Shown here piece by piece: positions 38,002 to 46,622 of a stretch of DNA of 64,000 bases (positions within the stretch are counted from its first letter, which is position 1; each line of letters begins with the position of its first letter). The translations under genes and the position numbers were made by a program. Location of the stretch: NCBI GenBank assembly GCA_045638645.1, contig JAZUBU010000007.1, forward strand, positions 57,024 through 121,023, given 5' to 3'. The stretch comes from JAGCJX01 sp045638645. GTDB taxonomy: Bacteria; Bacteroidota; Bacteroidia; Bacteroidales; UBA932. The notes below the pieces were generated by a model. The model saw only the letters and a program-made list of their open reading frames with translations, was not told the origin of the DNA and made no database searches.

Positions 38002-38225
38002 GTATAAAGATCCGAATGAGGTGCTTTTTGAAACCCTTATTTCTGTTTTCCTCGGATTGTTCAACGGTGATAATTCTGAGTAGGCTTAGGGCATCCGCGT
38101 GCTCTTTTGTGTCTCTGCTTTTCTGCCTTCAGGAACGTTCAAATATAGCCTTCTGGCCCATGTTTCTGGTATGAGAAAAAGGTGGGGGATGCGTGTTCTT
38201 TTGCTAGATAGGGATCGGTACGATT
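38002..38225. other. Spacer between mnmG and the GNAT gene
   Basis: After the parS/terminator, the rest of this gap (about 220 bases) shows no gene, RNA or repeat that I can recognise. Confidence 0.5.
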
Positions 38226-39086
38226 TTACTCCATCGGGAATGTAAATCTTGTGTTAGGAGCAGGAGCTTCTTTTAGTCGGAGGGCCAATGCGTACTTCTG
38301 AAAGGCCGTTGTCTGGTTCTGGCAAAAAGAGTCTCCCTCAAATACCCGTATTTTCGCCGGTTCTGCTGCTGAGAGTAGCGACAGGCAGTTATTTTCGTTC
38401 ATATTGGTGTCCAGAACAAGCCAGTGCTTCAGCTCTTCATCCTGGGGGCTTGCGATGAGGTAGTGATGGTCCGTTTCCCAGGCGATCCCGCCTGTCATTC
38501 TATAATACGATAGAATGTAGTTCAATTCCGGTGTATCCCAATGAATGCGTGGGGTTGGATTTTTAGTTTCAGCGATGAACTGTTCCAGCTTTTCTGCGGT
38601 CAGTTCTCCCCAGGAGTCTTGGGTTTGAGTCGGATGTTCCACGGGGAACCAGTCCTGTTCCCGGGCATAGATGGGGTGCTCAAAACCGATTCTTTCGTAG
38701 AATTGGAAGAGGGCAGCGTTGGCTGGTTTTGTGAGGATGAATGCGTCCTCAGAGGCTTTTCGGTCTTCGATAATGGTCAAGAGGAGCTGGGAGGAAAGGC
38801 CCCGGTGTTGGTAATCGGGATGGGTGCAGACGCCGTAAAGGTAGGAGATGGGCAGGATGCGAGAGTCGTGTTCGTAGTAGGCGGAAAAGAGGGATGCCGC
38901 TGCGACTACCTTCGCATCTACAACCAGGACAAAGGTTCGGGTGAGGGGGAATCCCTCACGAAAGAAGAAGGAGAGGAAGTCCAGGTCCTCAGTAAAACAC
39001 AACTTCCAAAGTTCCAGCAGGGCTGTTGTGTCTTTGGAAGTTGCAGTTCGTATGAGGGTTTGATTACTCGTTTGCGTAGATTTCAT
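38226..39086 (-). CDS. GNAT-family N-acetyltransferase
   Basis: A 286-residue protein with an N-terminal GNAT domain (about 10-140). The acetyl-CoA loop is GVCTHPDYQHRGLSSQLL (about 85-102), a clear V-x-P-x-x-x-x-R/Q-G-x-G/A-like motif, and the fold ends with FYERIGFEHPIY. The C-terminal half (about 145-286) resembles the second domain of Eis-like or double GNAT proteins. The acceptor amine is unknown. ATG 39086 was chosen over the TTG one codon upstream. The start overlaps the end of the acyl-CoA synthetase gene by 23 bases. Confidence 0.85.
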   Translation of the reverse strand: MKSTQTSNQTLIRTATSKDTTALLELWKLCFTEDLDFLSFFFREGFPLTRTFVLVVDAKVVAAASLFSAYYEHDSRILPISYLYGVCTHPDYQHRGLSSQLLLTIIEDRKASEDAFILTKPANAALFQFYERIGFEHPIYAREQDWFPVEHPTQTQDSWGELTAEKLEQFIAETKNPTPRIHWDTPELNYILSYYRMTGGIAWETDHHYLIASPQDEELKHWLVLDTNMNENNCLSLLSAAEPAKIRVFEGDSFCQNQTTAFQKYALALRLKEAPAPNTRFTFPME

Positions 39087-40857
39087 CAATCAAGGCTTGG
39101 TGAGATTTGATGATGTTGGCCCGTTTTAATTTCAGGGTTTGGGACAGCATGTTGTTCGCGGTACTCCATTCTTCGTACACAACTTTTTCCCGCTTGATGG
39201 CTTCGTGAGGGGCCAGCAGGCTGTTTACCGCTTCGATTTCCCGGTGGATTTTGGCCAGGACTTTCGGATTTCTTACCAGCTCGTCGTTGTCTTTGTAGGA
39301 GACTTTGTGTTTGGCGGCCCAGAAATGCAGACGGGACATGTCGGGTGTGATGATGGCGGAGGCAAATTTATGGTTCTCTCCGATGACGATGCAGTTTTCA
39401 ATGAAAGCGGATTCCCGGAGCTTGTTTTCAATCATTTGCGGGGCAATGTATTTCCCTGAAGAAAGTTTGAAGATTTCCTTCTTTCTGTCGGTGATCTGTA
39501 CGTATTCTCCGTCCACCCATCGGCCGATGTCGCCGGTGTGGAGCCAACCCTCTTCGTCAATCGTTTGACGGGTAGCTTCCGGGTCTTTGTAGTAGCCCAG
39601 CATGATGTGCGGACCGCGGGTGAGGATCTCGCCGTCCTCTGCAAATTTGAATTCGGTGCCTTCCATGGGCTTGCCGACGGTACCGATGACGTTGAATCCT
39701 TGCACCGGGCTGTTTACCGCAATCACGGGTGAGGTTTCGGTCATGCCGTAGCCTTCAAAAATGTATAGTTTCGCAGCGTTGAACAGGCGAACGATCTTTG
39801 CTTGAATGGAGGAACCTCCGGAAACGACCAGCATTTCGTGTCCTCCCAGTTTTTCGCGCCACTTGCGGTACACGAGGCGGTCTGCCCAGCGGTGTTGGAA
39901 CTGATAGAACCAGTTGTGGTTGTAGTTGTCGAATTCGTTACCGAAATTCCAGGCCCATTGGTAGATTATGCGTTTGATGCCGGTGAGGTCTTTTCCGGCA
40001 GCTTCCAGTTTTCCGTACATCATTTCCAGGACGCGGGGTACCGAGCAGAAGCCGTCCGCGTGGCAATCCGCCAAGTCCCGGGCGATGGTGCCCAATCCTT
40101 CGGCGTAGTAGGTACTGATACCCAAGTACTGGTATTCGTAGTTCATGCTCCGTTCGTAGATGTGGCACAGGGGTAGGAAGCTCAGCATGCGGTGGGAGGA
40201 GTTCTTGACCTGTTTGACAGCATGTCCCATCATGTTGAACATCATGTTCCAGTGAGAGAGCATGACACCCTTGGGAATCCCTGTGGTACCCGAGGTGTAG
40301 ATGATGGTGGCCAGGTCGTTGGGTTGGACACTGGCTTTGATTTCTTCGATGCGTGCTTTGGTTTCATCCTTTGCTGCGGCCCCAATCTGGTAGAACTGCT
40401 GTAGATTTTCTACGCCATCCTCTTCATCCATCAGGACAATTCTTGCAGGGTTATCCATCTGATTGATAAGCTGTTCTAGCTTTTGATAGAGGGGTTTGCT
40501 GCCGATGAAAATGATGCGGGCATCGCTGTGATTGAAAATATAAAGGAAGTCGGTCTGATTCAGGGTGGGGTAGATGGGTACGTGTACCATACCGGCCAAG
40601 TTCAGCCCCATGTCAACGAAGTTCCATTCCGGACGGTTCGGGGTGATGGTGATGGCCTTTTCTCCTGGTTCGTATCCCATTTCAACCAAAGCATAGGCAA
40701 TCTCGTATGCGCGCTGGCGATAGTCAGCAACCGAGAAGCGGATTGTATTTCCGTTGATTTTTCTGGCGAGGATGTCTTCCTTGTTGGGGACAAGGGCCTG
40801 CAGCCGGTCCAAAATATCAAAGGTACGGGTAACGGGTTTAGGATTTGTAGGGTTCAT
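39064..40857 (-). CDS. fadD: Long-chain acyl-CoA synthetase (AMP-forming)
   Basis: A 597-residue adenylate-forming enzyme that activates fatty acids to acyl-CoA. The P-loop is YTSGTTGIPKGVML (about 188-201). GYGMTETSPVI is the A5 motif and GWLHTGDIG (about 445) the A7 region; the C-terminal lysine motif is replaced by the longer form seen in eukaryote-like ACSL proteins. In Bacteroidales it probably recycles fatty acids for lipids. I chose ATG 40857, since a TAAATTTG box at 40899-40906 would give a transcript starting near 40892. The GNAT gene overlaps its end. Confidence 0.92.
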   Translation of the reverse strand: MNPTNPKPVTRTFDILDRLQALVPNKEDILARKINGNTIRFSVADYRQRAYEIAYALVEMGYEPGEKAITITPNRPEWNFVDMGLNLAGMVHVPIYPTLNQTDFLYIFNHSDARIIFIGSKPLYQKLEQLINQMDNPARIVLMDEEDGVENLQQFYQIGAAAKDETKARIEEIKASVQPNDLATIIYTSGTTGIPKGVMLSHWNMMFNMMGHAVKQVKNSSHRMLSFLPLCHIYERSMNYEYQYLGISTYYAEGLGTIARDLADCHADGFCSVPRVLEMMYGKLEAAGKDLTGIKRIIYQWAWNFGNEFDNYNHNWFYQFQHRWADRLVYRKWREKLGGHEMLVVSGGSSIQAKIVRLFNAAKLYIFEGYGMTETSPVIAVNSPVQGFNVIGTVGKPMEGTEFKFAEDGEILTRGPHIMLGYYKDPEATRQTIDEEGWLHTGDIGRWVDGEYVQITDRKKEIFKLSSGKYIAPQMIENKLRESAFIENCIVIGENHKFASAIITPDMSRLHFWAAKHKVSYKDNDELVRNPKVLAKIHREIEAVNSLLAPHEAIKREKVVYEEWSTANNMLSQTLKLKRANIIKSHQALIDEIYANE

Positions 40858-40898
40858 GATTCTGTTTCGTTTGTGGTTAAACGGAAAGTGATACACCA

Positions 40899-40906
40899 CA
40901 AATTTA
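40899..40906 (-). promoter_or_regulatory. -7 box of fadD
   Basis: Read on the minus strand, TAAATTTG matches TAnnTTTG, 41 bases before the ATG at 40857. It overlaps the alternative start at 40899, which is thereby unlikely. Confidence 0.55.
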
Positions 40907-40947
40907 GTAAAATTGGGAACGAATTAAAAAAATCCCCATAAATAAAT

Positions 40948-40990
40948 CAAAAAAAAGACCGATGTTGTCACCTGGACAAGCATCGGTCTC
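40948..40990 (-). terminator. Terminator of gcvH
   Basis: A long stem, AGACCGATG (40956-40964) with CATCGGTCT (40981-40989), is extended inside by TTGTC/GACAA with a one-base bulge. A run of T follows on the minus strand. Confidence 0.85.
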
Positions 40991-41024
40991 CTATGATTCG
41001 GGTAAAAACCCTGGGCTGTTCGAA

Positions 41025-41402
41025 TTAAGCAATCATTGCTTCGTATTGGGCAGCATCCATCAAAGTATCCAATTCTGAAGGATCAGACATTTCAACTTTG
41101 ATCATCCAACCTTTTCCGTAAGGATCTTGGTTGACAGATTCCGGAGCACCTTCCAATTCGGGGTTCACTTCGATTACTTTACCAGATACCGGCATCAAAG
41201 CGTCAGCAACGGTTTTAACGGCTTCGATTGCACCGAAGTTTTCATCTTTGGCAACTTCTTCGCCTTCGGTTTGAATGTCAACGAAAACGATGTCACCCAA
41301 TTGATCTTGTGCAAAGTCGGTAATGCCAACAATTGCGATGTTTCCTTCTACCAAAACCCATTCGTGGTCTTTGGAATACTTCAAATTGCTAGGAATATTC
41401 AT
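41025..41402 (-). CDS. gcvH: Glycine cleavage system H protein
   Basis: A 125-residue lipoyl carrier of the glycine cleavage complex. The lipoyl-lysine is in GAIEAVKTVADALMPVSG (about Lys63). N- and C-terminal family motifs (KYSKDHEWV, PYGKGWM) are intact. gcvT and gcvP are not adjacent; in Bacteroidales the H gene is commonly separate. It has its own promoter (TAATTTTG, 41434-41441) and terminator, thus a monocistronic gene. Confidence 0.96.
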   Translation of the reverse strand: MNIPSNLKYSKDHEWVLVEGNIAIVGITDFAQDQLGDIVFVDIQTEGEEVAKDENFGAIEAVKTVADALMPVSGKVIEVNPELEGAPESVNQDPYGKGWMIKVEMSDPSELDTLMDAAQYEAMIA

Positions 41403-41433
41403 AATGTAATGTTATTTGAAAATTATAATAGGG

Positions 41434-41441
41434 CAAAATTA
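41434..41441 (-). promoter_or_regulatory. -7 box of gcvH
   Basis: Read on the minus strand, TAATTTTG matches TAnnTTTG, 31 bases before the gcvH ATG. Confidence 0.55.
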
Positions 41442-41466
41442 ATAAAAAAAACAGACCAAAAAAGGC

Positions 41467-42051
41467 TTAAAGTAATTTTAAGGCAGATTTTATCATTTCT
41501 TCCAGGCCGCAGTCCGGTTTTTCTTTGAGGATTTTGTCCAAGGCCTTGTCTATGGGCGCTTTGGCGAAGCCCAGCATTTGGAGGGCAGCAGCCGCTTCGG
41601 CACGGGCCGGGTTGGGTGAGAAGATGGGCAGGGTCGCCGTGCTGGCTCCTCCTTTGACCAGTTTGCTTTTGAGTTCGATGATCAGGCGTTGTGCAGTTTT
41701 CAGCCCGATACCCTTGACACTTTTGATGCGGTTGAGGTCTTCGGCAAGGATGGCCTGGCGCAATTCGTCGCTGGTCAGGGAGGAGAGCATCATCCGGGCC
41801 GTGTTCGGGCCGATGCCGGAGACTGAAATCAGCAGGACAAAGACGTCGCGTTCATCCCGTTCTGCAAAGCCAAACAATTGTTCGTCATCCTCTTTGACGA
41901 TGTGGTGTACAAAAATCTTGGCTTCGGTCAGTCCCTGGAGTTGGCCATAGGTCTGTAGTGATATTTGGAGCCGGTAGCCGATACCGTTGTTGTCCAATAC
42001 GGCTTGGGTGGGCGTCAGTTCTGCCAGGATTCCGCGGATGTAATCGTACAT
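41467..42051 (-). CDS. ruvA: Holliday junction branch-migration protein RuvA
   Basis: A 194-residue protein that binds Holliday junctions as a tetramer and docks RuvB. Domain I (OB fold, 1-65) begins MYDYIRGIL. The two helix-hairpin-helix motifs are VSGIGPNTARMML (about 77-89) and VKGIGLKTAQRLI (about 112-124). The C-terminal RuvB-interacting domain (about 145-194) is present. Its partner ruvB is at about 23 kb. The promoter abuts the divergent sufS promoter. Confidence 0.97.
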   Translation of the reverse strand: MYDYIRGILAELTPTQAVLDNNGIGYRLQISLQTYGQLQGLTEAKIFVHHIVKEDDEQLFGFAERDERDVFVLLISVSGIGPNTARMMLSSLTSDELRQAILAEDLNRIKSVKGIGLKTAQRLIIELKSKLVKGGASTATLPIFSPNPARAEAAAALQMLGFAKAPIDKALDKILKEKPDCGLEEMIKSALKLL

Positions 42052-42079
42052 ACTCTTATTTTTAAATGGTCAAGTGTCG

Positions 42080-42087
42080 CAAATTTA
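42080..42087 (-). promoter_or_regulatory. -7 box of ruvA
   Basis: Read on the minus strand, TAAATTTG matches TAnnTTTG, 28 bases before the ruvA ATG. One base separates it from the opposing sufS box. Confidence 0.55.
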
Positions 42088-42088
42088 C

Positions 42089-42096
42089 TACTTTTG
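42089..42096 (+). promoter_or_regulatory. -7 box of sufS
   Basis: TACTTTTG matches TAnnTTTG, 23 bases before the sufS ATG, supporting that start over the longer frame. Confidence 0.6.
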
Positions 42097-42119
42097 TGGA
42101 TTATTCTGCAAGTCAAATT

Positions 42120-43355
42120 ATGAATCGAGAAGCATTGAATCAGGCCGTGGGAGTAATTCGCGAACAAGTTCCGGCGTTGGGACGGACCGTGTATGGTAAA
42201 CCCTTGATTTATTTGGACAATGCAGCTACAGCGCAAAAGCCGGTAGCGGTGTTGGAACGGGTTCATCAGATGAATGCCGGGGTCAATGGAAACGTACACA
42301 GGGCGGTCCATCGTTTGAGCGAGGAGACGACTCTGTGGTACGAAGAGGCCCGGGACGCGGTCAAGGAGCTGATCGGGGCTGCGGAACGCGCCGAGGTGAT
42401 CTTTACGTCGGGAACGACCGCATCAATCAATACCGTGGCTTATGCCTGGTCTTCCCGTTTTCTGAAAGCCGGCGATGTGGTGCTGGTGTCGCAGGCAGAG
42501 CACCATTCCAACATCGTTCCGTGGCAGTTGGCTTGTGAGCGGACGGGAGCAACGTTGCGGGTCTTGCCGGTCGATGAATCGGGTCAGTGGCGGATGGACC
42601 TCTTGCCGGGGCTGTTGGACGAACGGGTCCGCATGGTGGCCGTTTCTCACATTTCCAACGTATTGGGGCTGGTCAATCCGGTTCAAGAACTGATCCGGCA
42701 GGCTCATGCGGTGGGGGCTTGTGTGTTGATTGACGGTGCCCAGGGGATTGTCCACGAACGGGTAGATGTGCAGGCGTTGGATTGTGATTTCTATGTCTTC
42801 TCCGGCCACAAACTGTATGCAGAGACAGGAACTGGCATCTTGTACGGTAAACGCCGTTGGCTGGATGCCATGCCTCCGTTCTTGGGCGGTGGGGATATGG
42901 TGGACACGGTCACGTTTGCCAAGACTACGTACGCGGCGTTGCCCTTGAAATTTGAAGCGGGTACGGGGAACTTCATCGGAGCGGCTTCTTTGGCGCCGGC
43001 CATTGATTTTGCCAAATCCATGATGACGCAGGAACTGGAAGATAATCAAAAAGAAATCATAGCTTACCTCAACGAAGAATTGAACAAGATAGAGGGCTTG
43101 AAAATTTATGGTCAGGGAGCCAATAAGATCCCGTTGTTCTCCTTTGCTGTAGCGGGTTGCAACCACGGGGACATCGCGACTTTGCTGGACAAGTTGGGCA
43201 TTGCCGTACGTTCCGGTCTGATGTGTTGCGAACCCCTGATCTCGGGCTTTGGGCACACAGGATTGGTCCGTGCTTCGTTTGCTCCTTACAACACCCTCGA
43301 GGAGGCGCAGACGCTGGTGCAGGGCTTGCACCGAGTGGTTCGGATGTTGCGGTAG
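42120..43355 (+). CDS. sufS: Cysteine desulfurase SufS
   Basis: A 411-residue PLP enzyme that takes sulfur from cysteine for Fe-S cluster assembly. The PLP lysine lies in FSGHKLYAETGTGILYG (about 225-241), the AEHHSNIVPW motif (about 123-132) stacks on PLP, and the persulfide loop is RSGLMCCEPL (about 361-370), where the family usually has RxGHHC. The adjacent second Cys is unusual but harmless. sufE follows after 34 bases. sufBCD are not in the window. Confidence 0.95.
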   Translation: MNREALNQAVGVIREQVPALGRTVYGKPLIYLDNAATAQKPVAVLERVHQMNAGVNGNVHRAVHRLSEETTLWYEEARDAVKELIGAAERAEVIFTSGTTASINTVAYAWSSRFLKAGDVVLVSQAEHHSNIVPWQLACERTGATLRVLPVDESGQWRMDLLPGLLDERVRMVAVSHISNVLGLVNPVQELIRQAHAVGACVLIDGAQGIVHERVDVQALDCDFYVFSGHKLYAETGTGILYGKRRWLDAMPPFLGGGDMVDTVTFAKTTYAALPLKFEAGTGNFIGAASLAPAIDFAKSMMTQELEDNQKEIIAYLNEELNKIEGLKIYGQGANKIPLFSFAVAGCNHGDIATLLDKLGIAVRSGLMCCEPLISGFGHTGLVRASFAPYNTLEEAQTLVQGLHRVVRMLR

Positions 43356-43389
43356 CAGGATAAACCAGAAACAAACTCTAATAAAGAAT

Positions 43390-43806
43390 ATGGAAAAGTC
43401 AATTCAAGTCCTGGAGCGGGAAGTGGTAGAGGAATTTTCCCTCTTTCCCGAGTGGATGGACAAATACGAATATTTGATTGAGATCGGCAAGAGTTTGCCG
43501 ATGATTCAGGAAGCGAACAAGACCGAAGAGAAGTTGATCAAAGGATGTCAGTCCCGCGTATGGTTGGACTGCCAGATGGTGGACGGTCGCTTGCAGTTTT
43601 CAGCGGACAGTGACGCCATCATTACCAAAGGGATCATTGCTCTGTTGATCCGGGTTTACAACAACCGTCGTCCGGACGAGATCCTGGCGTCGGACTTTGG
43701 ATTTATCCGGGAAATCGGTCTGCAGGAAAACCTGACACCGACCCGGGCCAACGGTTTGGTCTCGATGATTGATCGGATTCGCACTTATGCATCCCAGAAC
43801 CAATAA
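43390..43806 (+). CDS. sufE: Sulfur acceptor protein SufE
   Basis: A 138-residue partner of SufS that takes its persulfide sulfur and passes it to SufB. The acceptor cysteine is in IKGCQSRVWL (about Cys51), the family signature. The fold ends with a helical GLVSMIDRIRTYA. The start at ATG 43390 fits homology; the frame stays open into sufS but that part is a shadow. It is in the middle of a sufS-sufE-DUF59-folK operon. Confidence 0.96.
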   Translation: MEKSIQVLEREVVEEFSLFPEWMDKYEYLIEIGKSLPMIQEANKTEEKLIKGCQSRVWLDCQMVDGRLQFSADSDAIITKGIIALLIRVYNNRRPDEILASDFGFIREIGLQENLTPTRANGLVSMIDRIRTYASQNQ

Positions 43807-43810
43807 GACA

Positions 43811-44128
43811 ATGGCAATGGACAAGACAACTTTGGAGAAAAATGTGGTTCGTGCCCTGCGTCAGGTGTACGATCCTGAGATACCGGTGAATATTTATGAG
43901 CTGGGTCTCATTTACAAGATTGAGATCGACGATGAGCAGCGTCTCAAAATTACCATGACGATGACGGCGCCGAACTGCCCGATGGCGGATCAGCTGGTGG
44001 ACGATGTGCACGATGCGGCATCCGATGTGCCGGGCATTACGGACGTCTCCATTGACATAGTGTTTGACCCGCCGTGGGACCGCAGCATGATGAGTGACGA
44101 GGCTTTGTTGGAACTGGGTATGTTGTAG
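43811..44128 (+). CDS. DUF59/MIP18-family Fe-S assembly protein (SufT/PaaD-like)
   Basis: A 105-residue single-domain MIP18 protein that helps mature Fe-S proteins. The family motif VYDPEIPVNIYELGLIY (about 17-33) contains the conserved DPE and the later TAPNCPMADQL carries the conserved Cys. FDPPWDRSMMS is the C-terminal signature. Starting either at 43811 or at the ATG six bases later, it lies 4 bases behind sufE. Its position with sufS and sufE supports a role in cluster transfer. Confidence 0.92.
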   Translation: MAMDKTTLEKNVVRALRQVYDPEIPVNIYELGLIYKIEIDDEQRLKITMTMTAPNCPMADQLVDDVHDAASDVPGITDVSIDIVFDPPWDRSMMSDEALLELGML

Positions 44129-44131
44129 GCC

Positions 44132-44611
44132 ATGGAAAAACAAGTGGAACGGGTGTACCTGCTGCTGGGTACCAATCAGGGAAACAAGGCCCGAAACCTT
44201 TCGACTGCCATTTCAATGCTGGTGACAGAAATGGCTCCGTATTTGTTCTCGGAAATTTTTGAGTCTTCTGTGCTGGAAAGTGAACCTTGGGGGTTTGAGT
44301 CCCAGGAGACTTTCCTGAACCAGGCCATTGCTTTTGACACGACCTTGTCTGCAGAGCAGGTCTTGAGCGTGTGCCAGTATGTGGAGGACCGTTTGGGCAG
44401 AAACCGCAACCTCCCGCTCTTCAACGAGGAGGGTGAACGGCTCTATCACGACCGGATCATCGACATTGATATTTTGCTTTATGGCCGGCAGCACATCTGT
44501 CTGCCGCATCTGGAGGTACCGCACCCCCGTCTGAAGGAACGTGAATTCGTACTCAAGCCTTTGCGTGAGCTCATTTCCCAGGCGACGCTGGACGAAATAT
44601 TGGCCGGGTAA
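44132..44611 (+). CDS. folK: 2-amino-4-hydroxy-6-hydroxymethyldihydropteridine diphosphokinase
   Basis: A 159-residue enzyme of folate synthesis that adds pyrophosphate to hydroxymethyl-dihydropterin. LLGTNQGNKARNL (about 11-23), the pterin-site WGFESQETFLNQA (about 53-65) and the metal-binding DIDILLYG (about 110-117) followed by LPHLEVPHPRLKERE are all family motifs. It starts 3 bases after the DUF59 gene, so it is read with the suf genes. folA and thyA of the same pathway are at 5-6 kb. Confidence 0.96.
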   Translation: MEKQVERVYLLLGTNQGNKARNLSTAISMLVTEMAPYLFSEIFESSVLESEPWGFESQETFLNQAIAFDTTLSAEQVLSVCQYVEDRLGRNRNLPLFNEEGERLYHDRIIDIDILLYGRQHICLPHLEVPHPRLKEREFVLKPLRELISQATLDEILAG

Positions 44612-44656
44612 ATACCCTCCGGGATAGTACAAGTTAGGGTCTTGTGGGGTGTACAA

Positions 44657-46516
44657 CTATTGCAGGAAGGCTTTGAATTCCTCCAGGGAACTATTGCCCA
44701 CCGGTTCTTTTAAGGGTTTGCCGTCGGCATCGGTGATGGCATACAAGGGTTGGGAAGCCACCCCGAACTGTTCTGTCTGGTATTTGCGGAGTTTGCGTCC
44801 CAGGGTCTTGTTTTCGGCATCGGGGGTCTTATCATCCACATACAAGTTGGCAATCACGTAGTCTTTGGCCAGCAGATCCAGAATTTCGGGTTGATTCAGG
44901 ATGGTGGATTCCATGACCTTGCAGACACTGCAGGTGTGGGATTTGAAATAGAGGAATACTTTCTTTCCTGAGGCTTTGGCTTGTTGAAAGGCGTCTTCCA
45001 GGTTGTTTACCGAGGGCAGGCTGCGGTAGCCGCTGGCAGTTGCTTCTGCTTTTTCTGCAGAGGGGACTGCTACGGAAAGGTATTGTGTTGTCTCGTCTTG
45101 GGGCGGGAGCATGCCGGAGAGGGTTTTCAACGGAGCTCCGAACAAACCGGTCATCAGGTACAAGGCGAATACGAAGCAGGCAATGGCACTGACCAGGCGA
45201 CCCCAACCGATGGATTCTACCGGTGAGTCGTGGTGGGTGCGGATTTTACCGAGGAAGTACAAGCCCAAGAGGAGGAAAAGTACCATCCAAACAGCAATGA
45301 AGCCTGCGCGGGTGATGATGCCCCAGCCAAAGTATGCATCCACGTTGTACAAGAACTTCATGGCAAAGGCCAACATCACGAAGGCAAATACCACTTTTAC
45401 AACGTTCAACCAACCGCCGGAACGGGGCATTTTGCGCATCACGCTCGGGAAGAACGAGAAGAGGACAAACGGCAAGGAGAAGGCCAGTCCAAAAACAGCC
45501 ATACCCAGGATCGGTTTCAAGGCAACCCCGTCAACCACAGCAGCTGCCAGGATGGAACCTACGAAAGGACCGGTGCAGGAGAAAGAGATGATGACCATCG
45601 CCAACGCCACAAAGAAGGCTGCGAAATAACCGCCTTTGTCGGCCTGACGGTCGGCTTTGTTGGCCAAACCGGTGGGCAAGGTGATTTCGAAAGCGCCGAG
45701 GAAGGAGATGGCGAACACCAGGAACAACAGGGCAAACAGCAAGTTGGGAATCCAGTGTGTACCCAAGGCATCGGTCGCTGCCGTACTTTGGAACAGGGAA
45801 ACGATGAGGCCGAGGGCCGTATAAATCAAGGTTACGGAAAGTCCGAAAATCAATCCTTTGATCGGACCGCCTTTTTGGGAACCGTCGCCGATGAAGAAGC
45901 TGACGGTCATCGGAATCATCGGGAAGACGCAGGGAGTAACGACGCCACCGAGGCCGGCAGCAAAGGCAATCAGCAAGAACATCCACAAACTTTGGTCGGA
46001 GCCTTTGTCGGTCTTCTTGGTTTGTACCGGGGCTGCCGCTGCTTGTTTGGCGGCTTTGATTTGGAAGTTGACATCGTGTTCGGCGGTCAAACATTCTTCT
46101 CCGTTGCAGGTTTGGTAGGAAACGGTTGCTTCAATGACAAAGGCTTCGTCGGTCAGAGGACGAATCTTTTGGAAGAGGACCGCTTGTCCTTCAAAAATCT
46201 TGACTTGCAAGCCGAAGCCAGCATCGAATTTTTCCCGGGGCGTGTTTTGAGCTTGGATACCATCCACTACTTCGTAATTTGCGGAGGGGGTGAGGCTCAA
46301 GGTAAAGGGCATGGGGCCGTTGGGAATCAATTCCAGGCTGTACATATACCATCCCGCTTCGAGGGATACGTTGATGGTCAGGTCAATGGTTCCATCTGCC
46401 TGTACTTTTGCCGAGTGGGTCATAAAACTCGGCTCTTGTTGTGCTTTCAATGTCACGTTGGACCAGCAGAGGAGGCCTACAATCAGGCTCATCAAAAAGG
46501 TGAGGTTTCGTTTCAT
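44657..46516 (-). CDS. dsbD: Thiol:disulfide interchange protein DsbD
   Basis: A 619-residue membrane reductant carrier from cytoplasmic thioredoxin to periplasmic proteins. It has a signal peptide (about 1-24), an N-terminal immunoglobulin-like domain with a Cys pair (SYQTCNGEECL, about 129-139) and eight membrane helices with GGVVTPCVFPMIPMTV (about 195-210). A C-terminal thioredoxin domain follows with KSHTCSVCKVME (about 530). The start at ATG 46516 gives a proper signal peptide; the frame runs on upstream. A TACATTTG box lies at 46543-46550. Confidence 0.95.
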   Translation of the reverse strand: MKRNLTFLMSLIVGLLCWSNVTLKAQQEPSFMTHSAKVQADGTIDLTINVSLEAGWYMYSLELIPNGPMPFTLSLTPSANYEVVDGIQAQNTPREKFDAGFGLQVKIFEGQAVLFQKIRPLTDEAFVIEATVSYQTCNGEECLTAEHDVNFQIKAAKQAAAAPVQTKKTDKGSDQSLWMFLLIAFAAGLGGVVTPCVFPMIPMTVSFFIGDGSQKGGPIKGLIFGLSVTLIYTALGLIVSLFQSTAATDALGTHWIPNLLFALLFLVFAISFLGAFEITLPTGLANKADRQADKGGYFAAFFVALAMVIISFSCTGPFVGSILAAAVVDGVALKPILGMAVFGLAFSLPFVLFSFFPSVMRKMPRSGGWLNVVKVVFAFVMLAFAMKFLYNVDAYFGWGIITRAGFIAVWMVLFLLLGLYFLGKIRTHHDSPVESIGWGRLVSAIACFVFALYLMTGLFGAPLKTLSGMLPPQDETTQYLSVAVPSAEKAEATASGYRSLPSVNNLEDAFQQAKASGKKVFLYFKSHTCSVCKVMESTILNQPEILDLLAKDYVIANLYVDDKTPDAENKTLGRKLRKYQTEQFGVASQPLYAITDADGKPLKEPVGNSSLEEFKAFLQ

Positions 46517-46542
46517 CAGTCTGGTTGTTATTCTTTTGGGGG

Positions 46543-46550
46543 CAAATGTA
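46543..46550 (-). promoter_or_regulatory. -7 box of dsbD
   Basis: Read on the minus strand, TACATTTG matches TAnnTTTG, 26 bases before the dsbD ATG. Confidence 0.55.
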
Positions 46551-46572
46551 GTGAAAGTATTTAAAATAGTGT

Positions 46573-46580
46573 TAATTTTG
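46573..46580 (+). promoter_or_regulatory. -7 box of glyS
   Basis: TAATTTTG matches TAnnTTTG, 42 bases before the glyS ATG, in the 106-base divergent gap with dsbD. Confidence 0.55.
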
Positions 46581-46622
46581 CAGGTTGATAAAAGAAGACA
46601 ATAATCCAAATACAATAAGACA

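Noticed and set aside
38635..38650. TGTTCCACGGGGAACC as a second parS site
   Set aside because: The core CACGTG is broken (CACGGG), the palindrome is lost and it lies inside the GNAT coding region; probably chance.
43249..43389. A 47-residue N-terminal extension of SufE
   Set aside because: It is the out-of-frame end of sufS; arginine-rich shadow sequence with no match to SufE.
45230..46564. A 444-codon frame antisense to dsbD
   Set aside because: Composition (Gly/Glu/Gln-rich) shows it is a shadow; dsbD is complete on the other strand.
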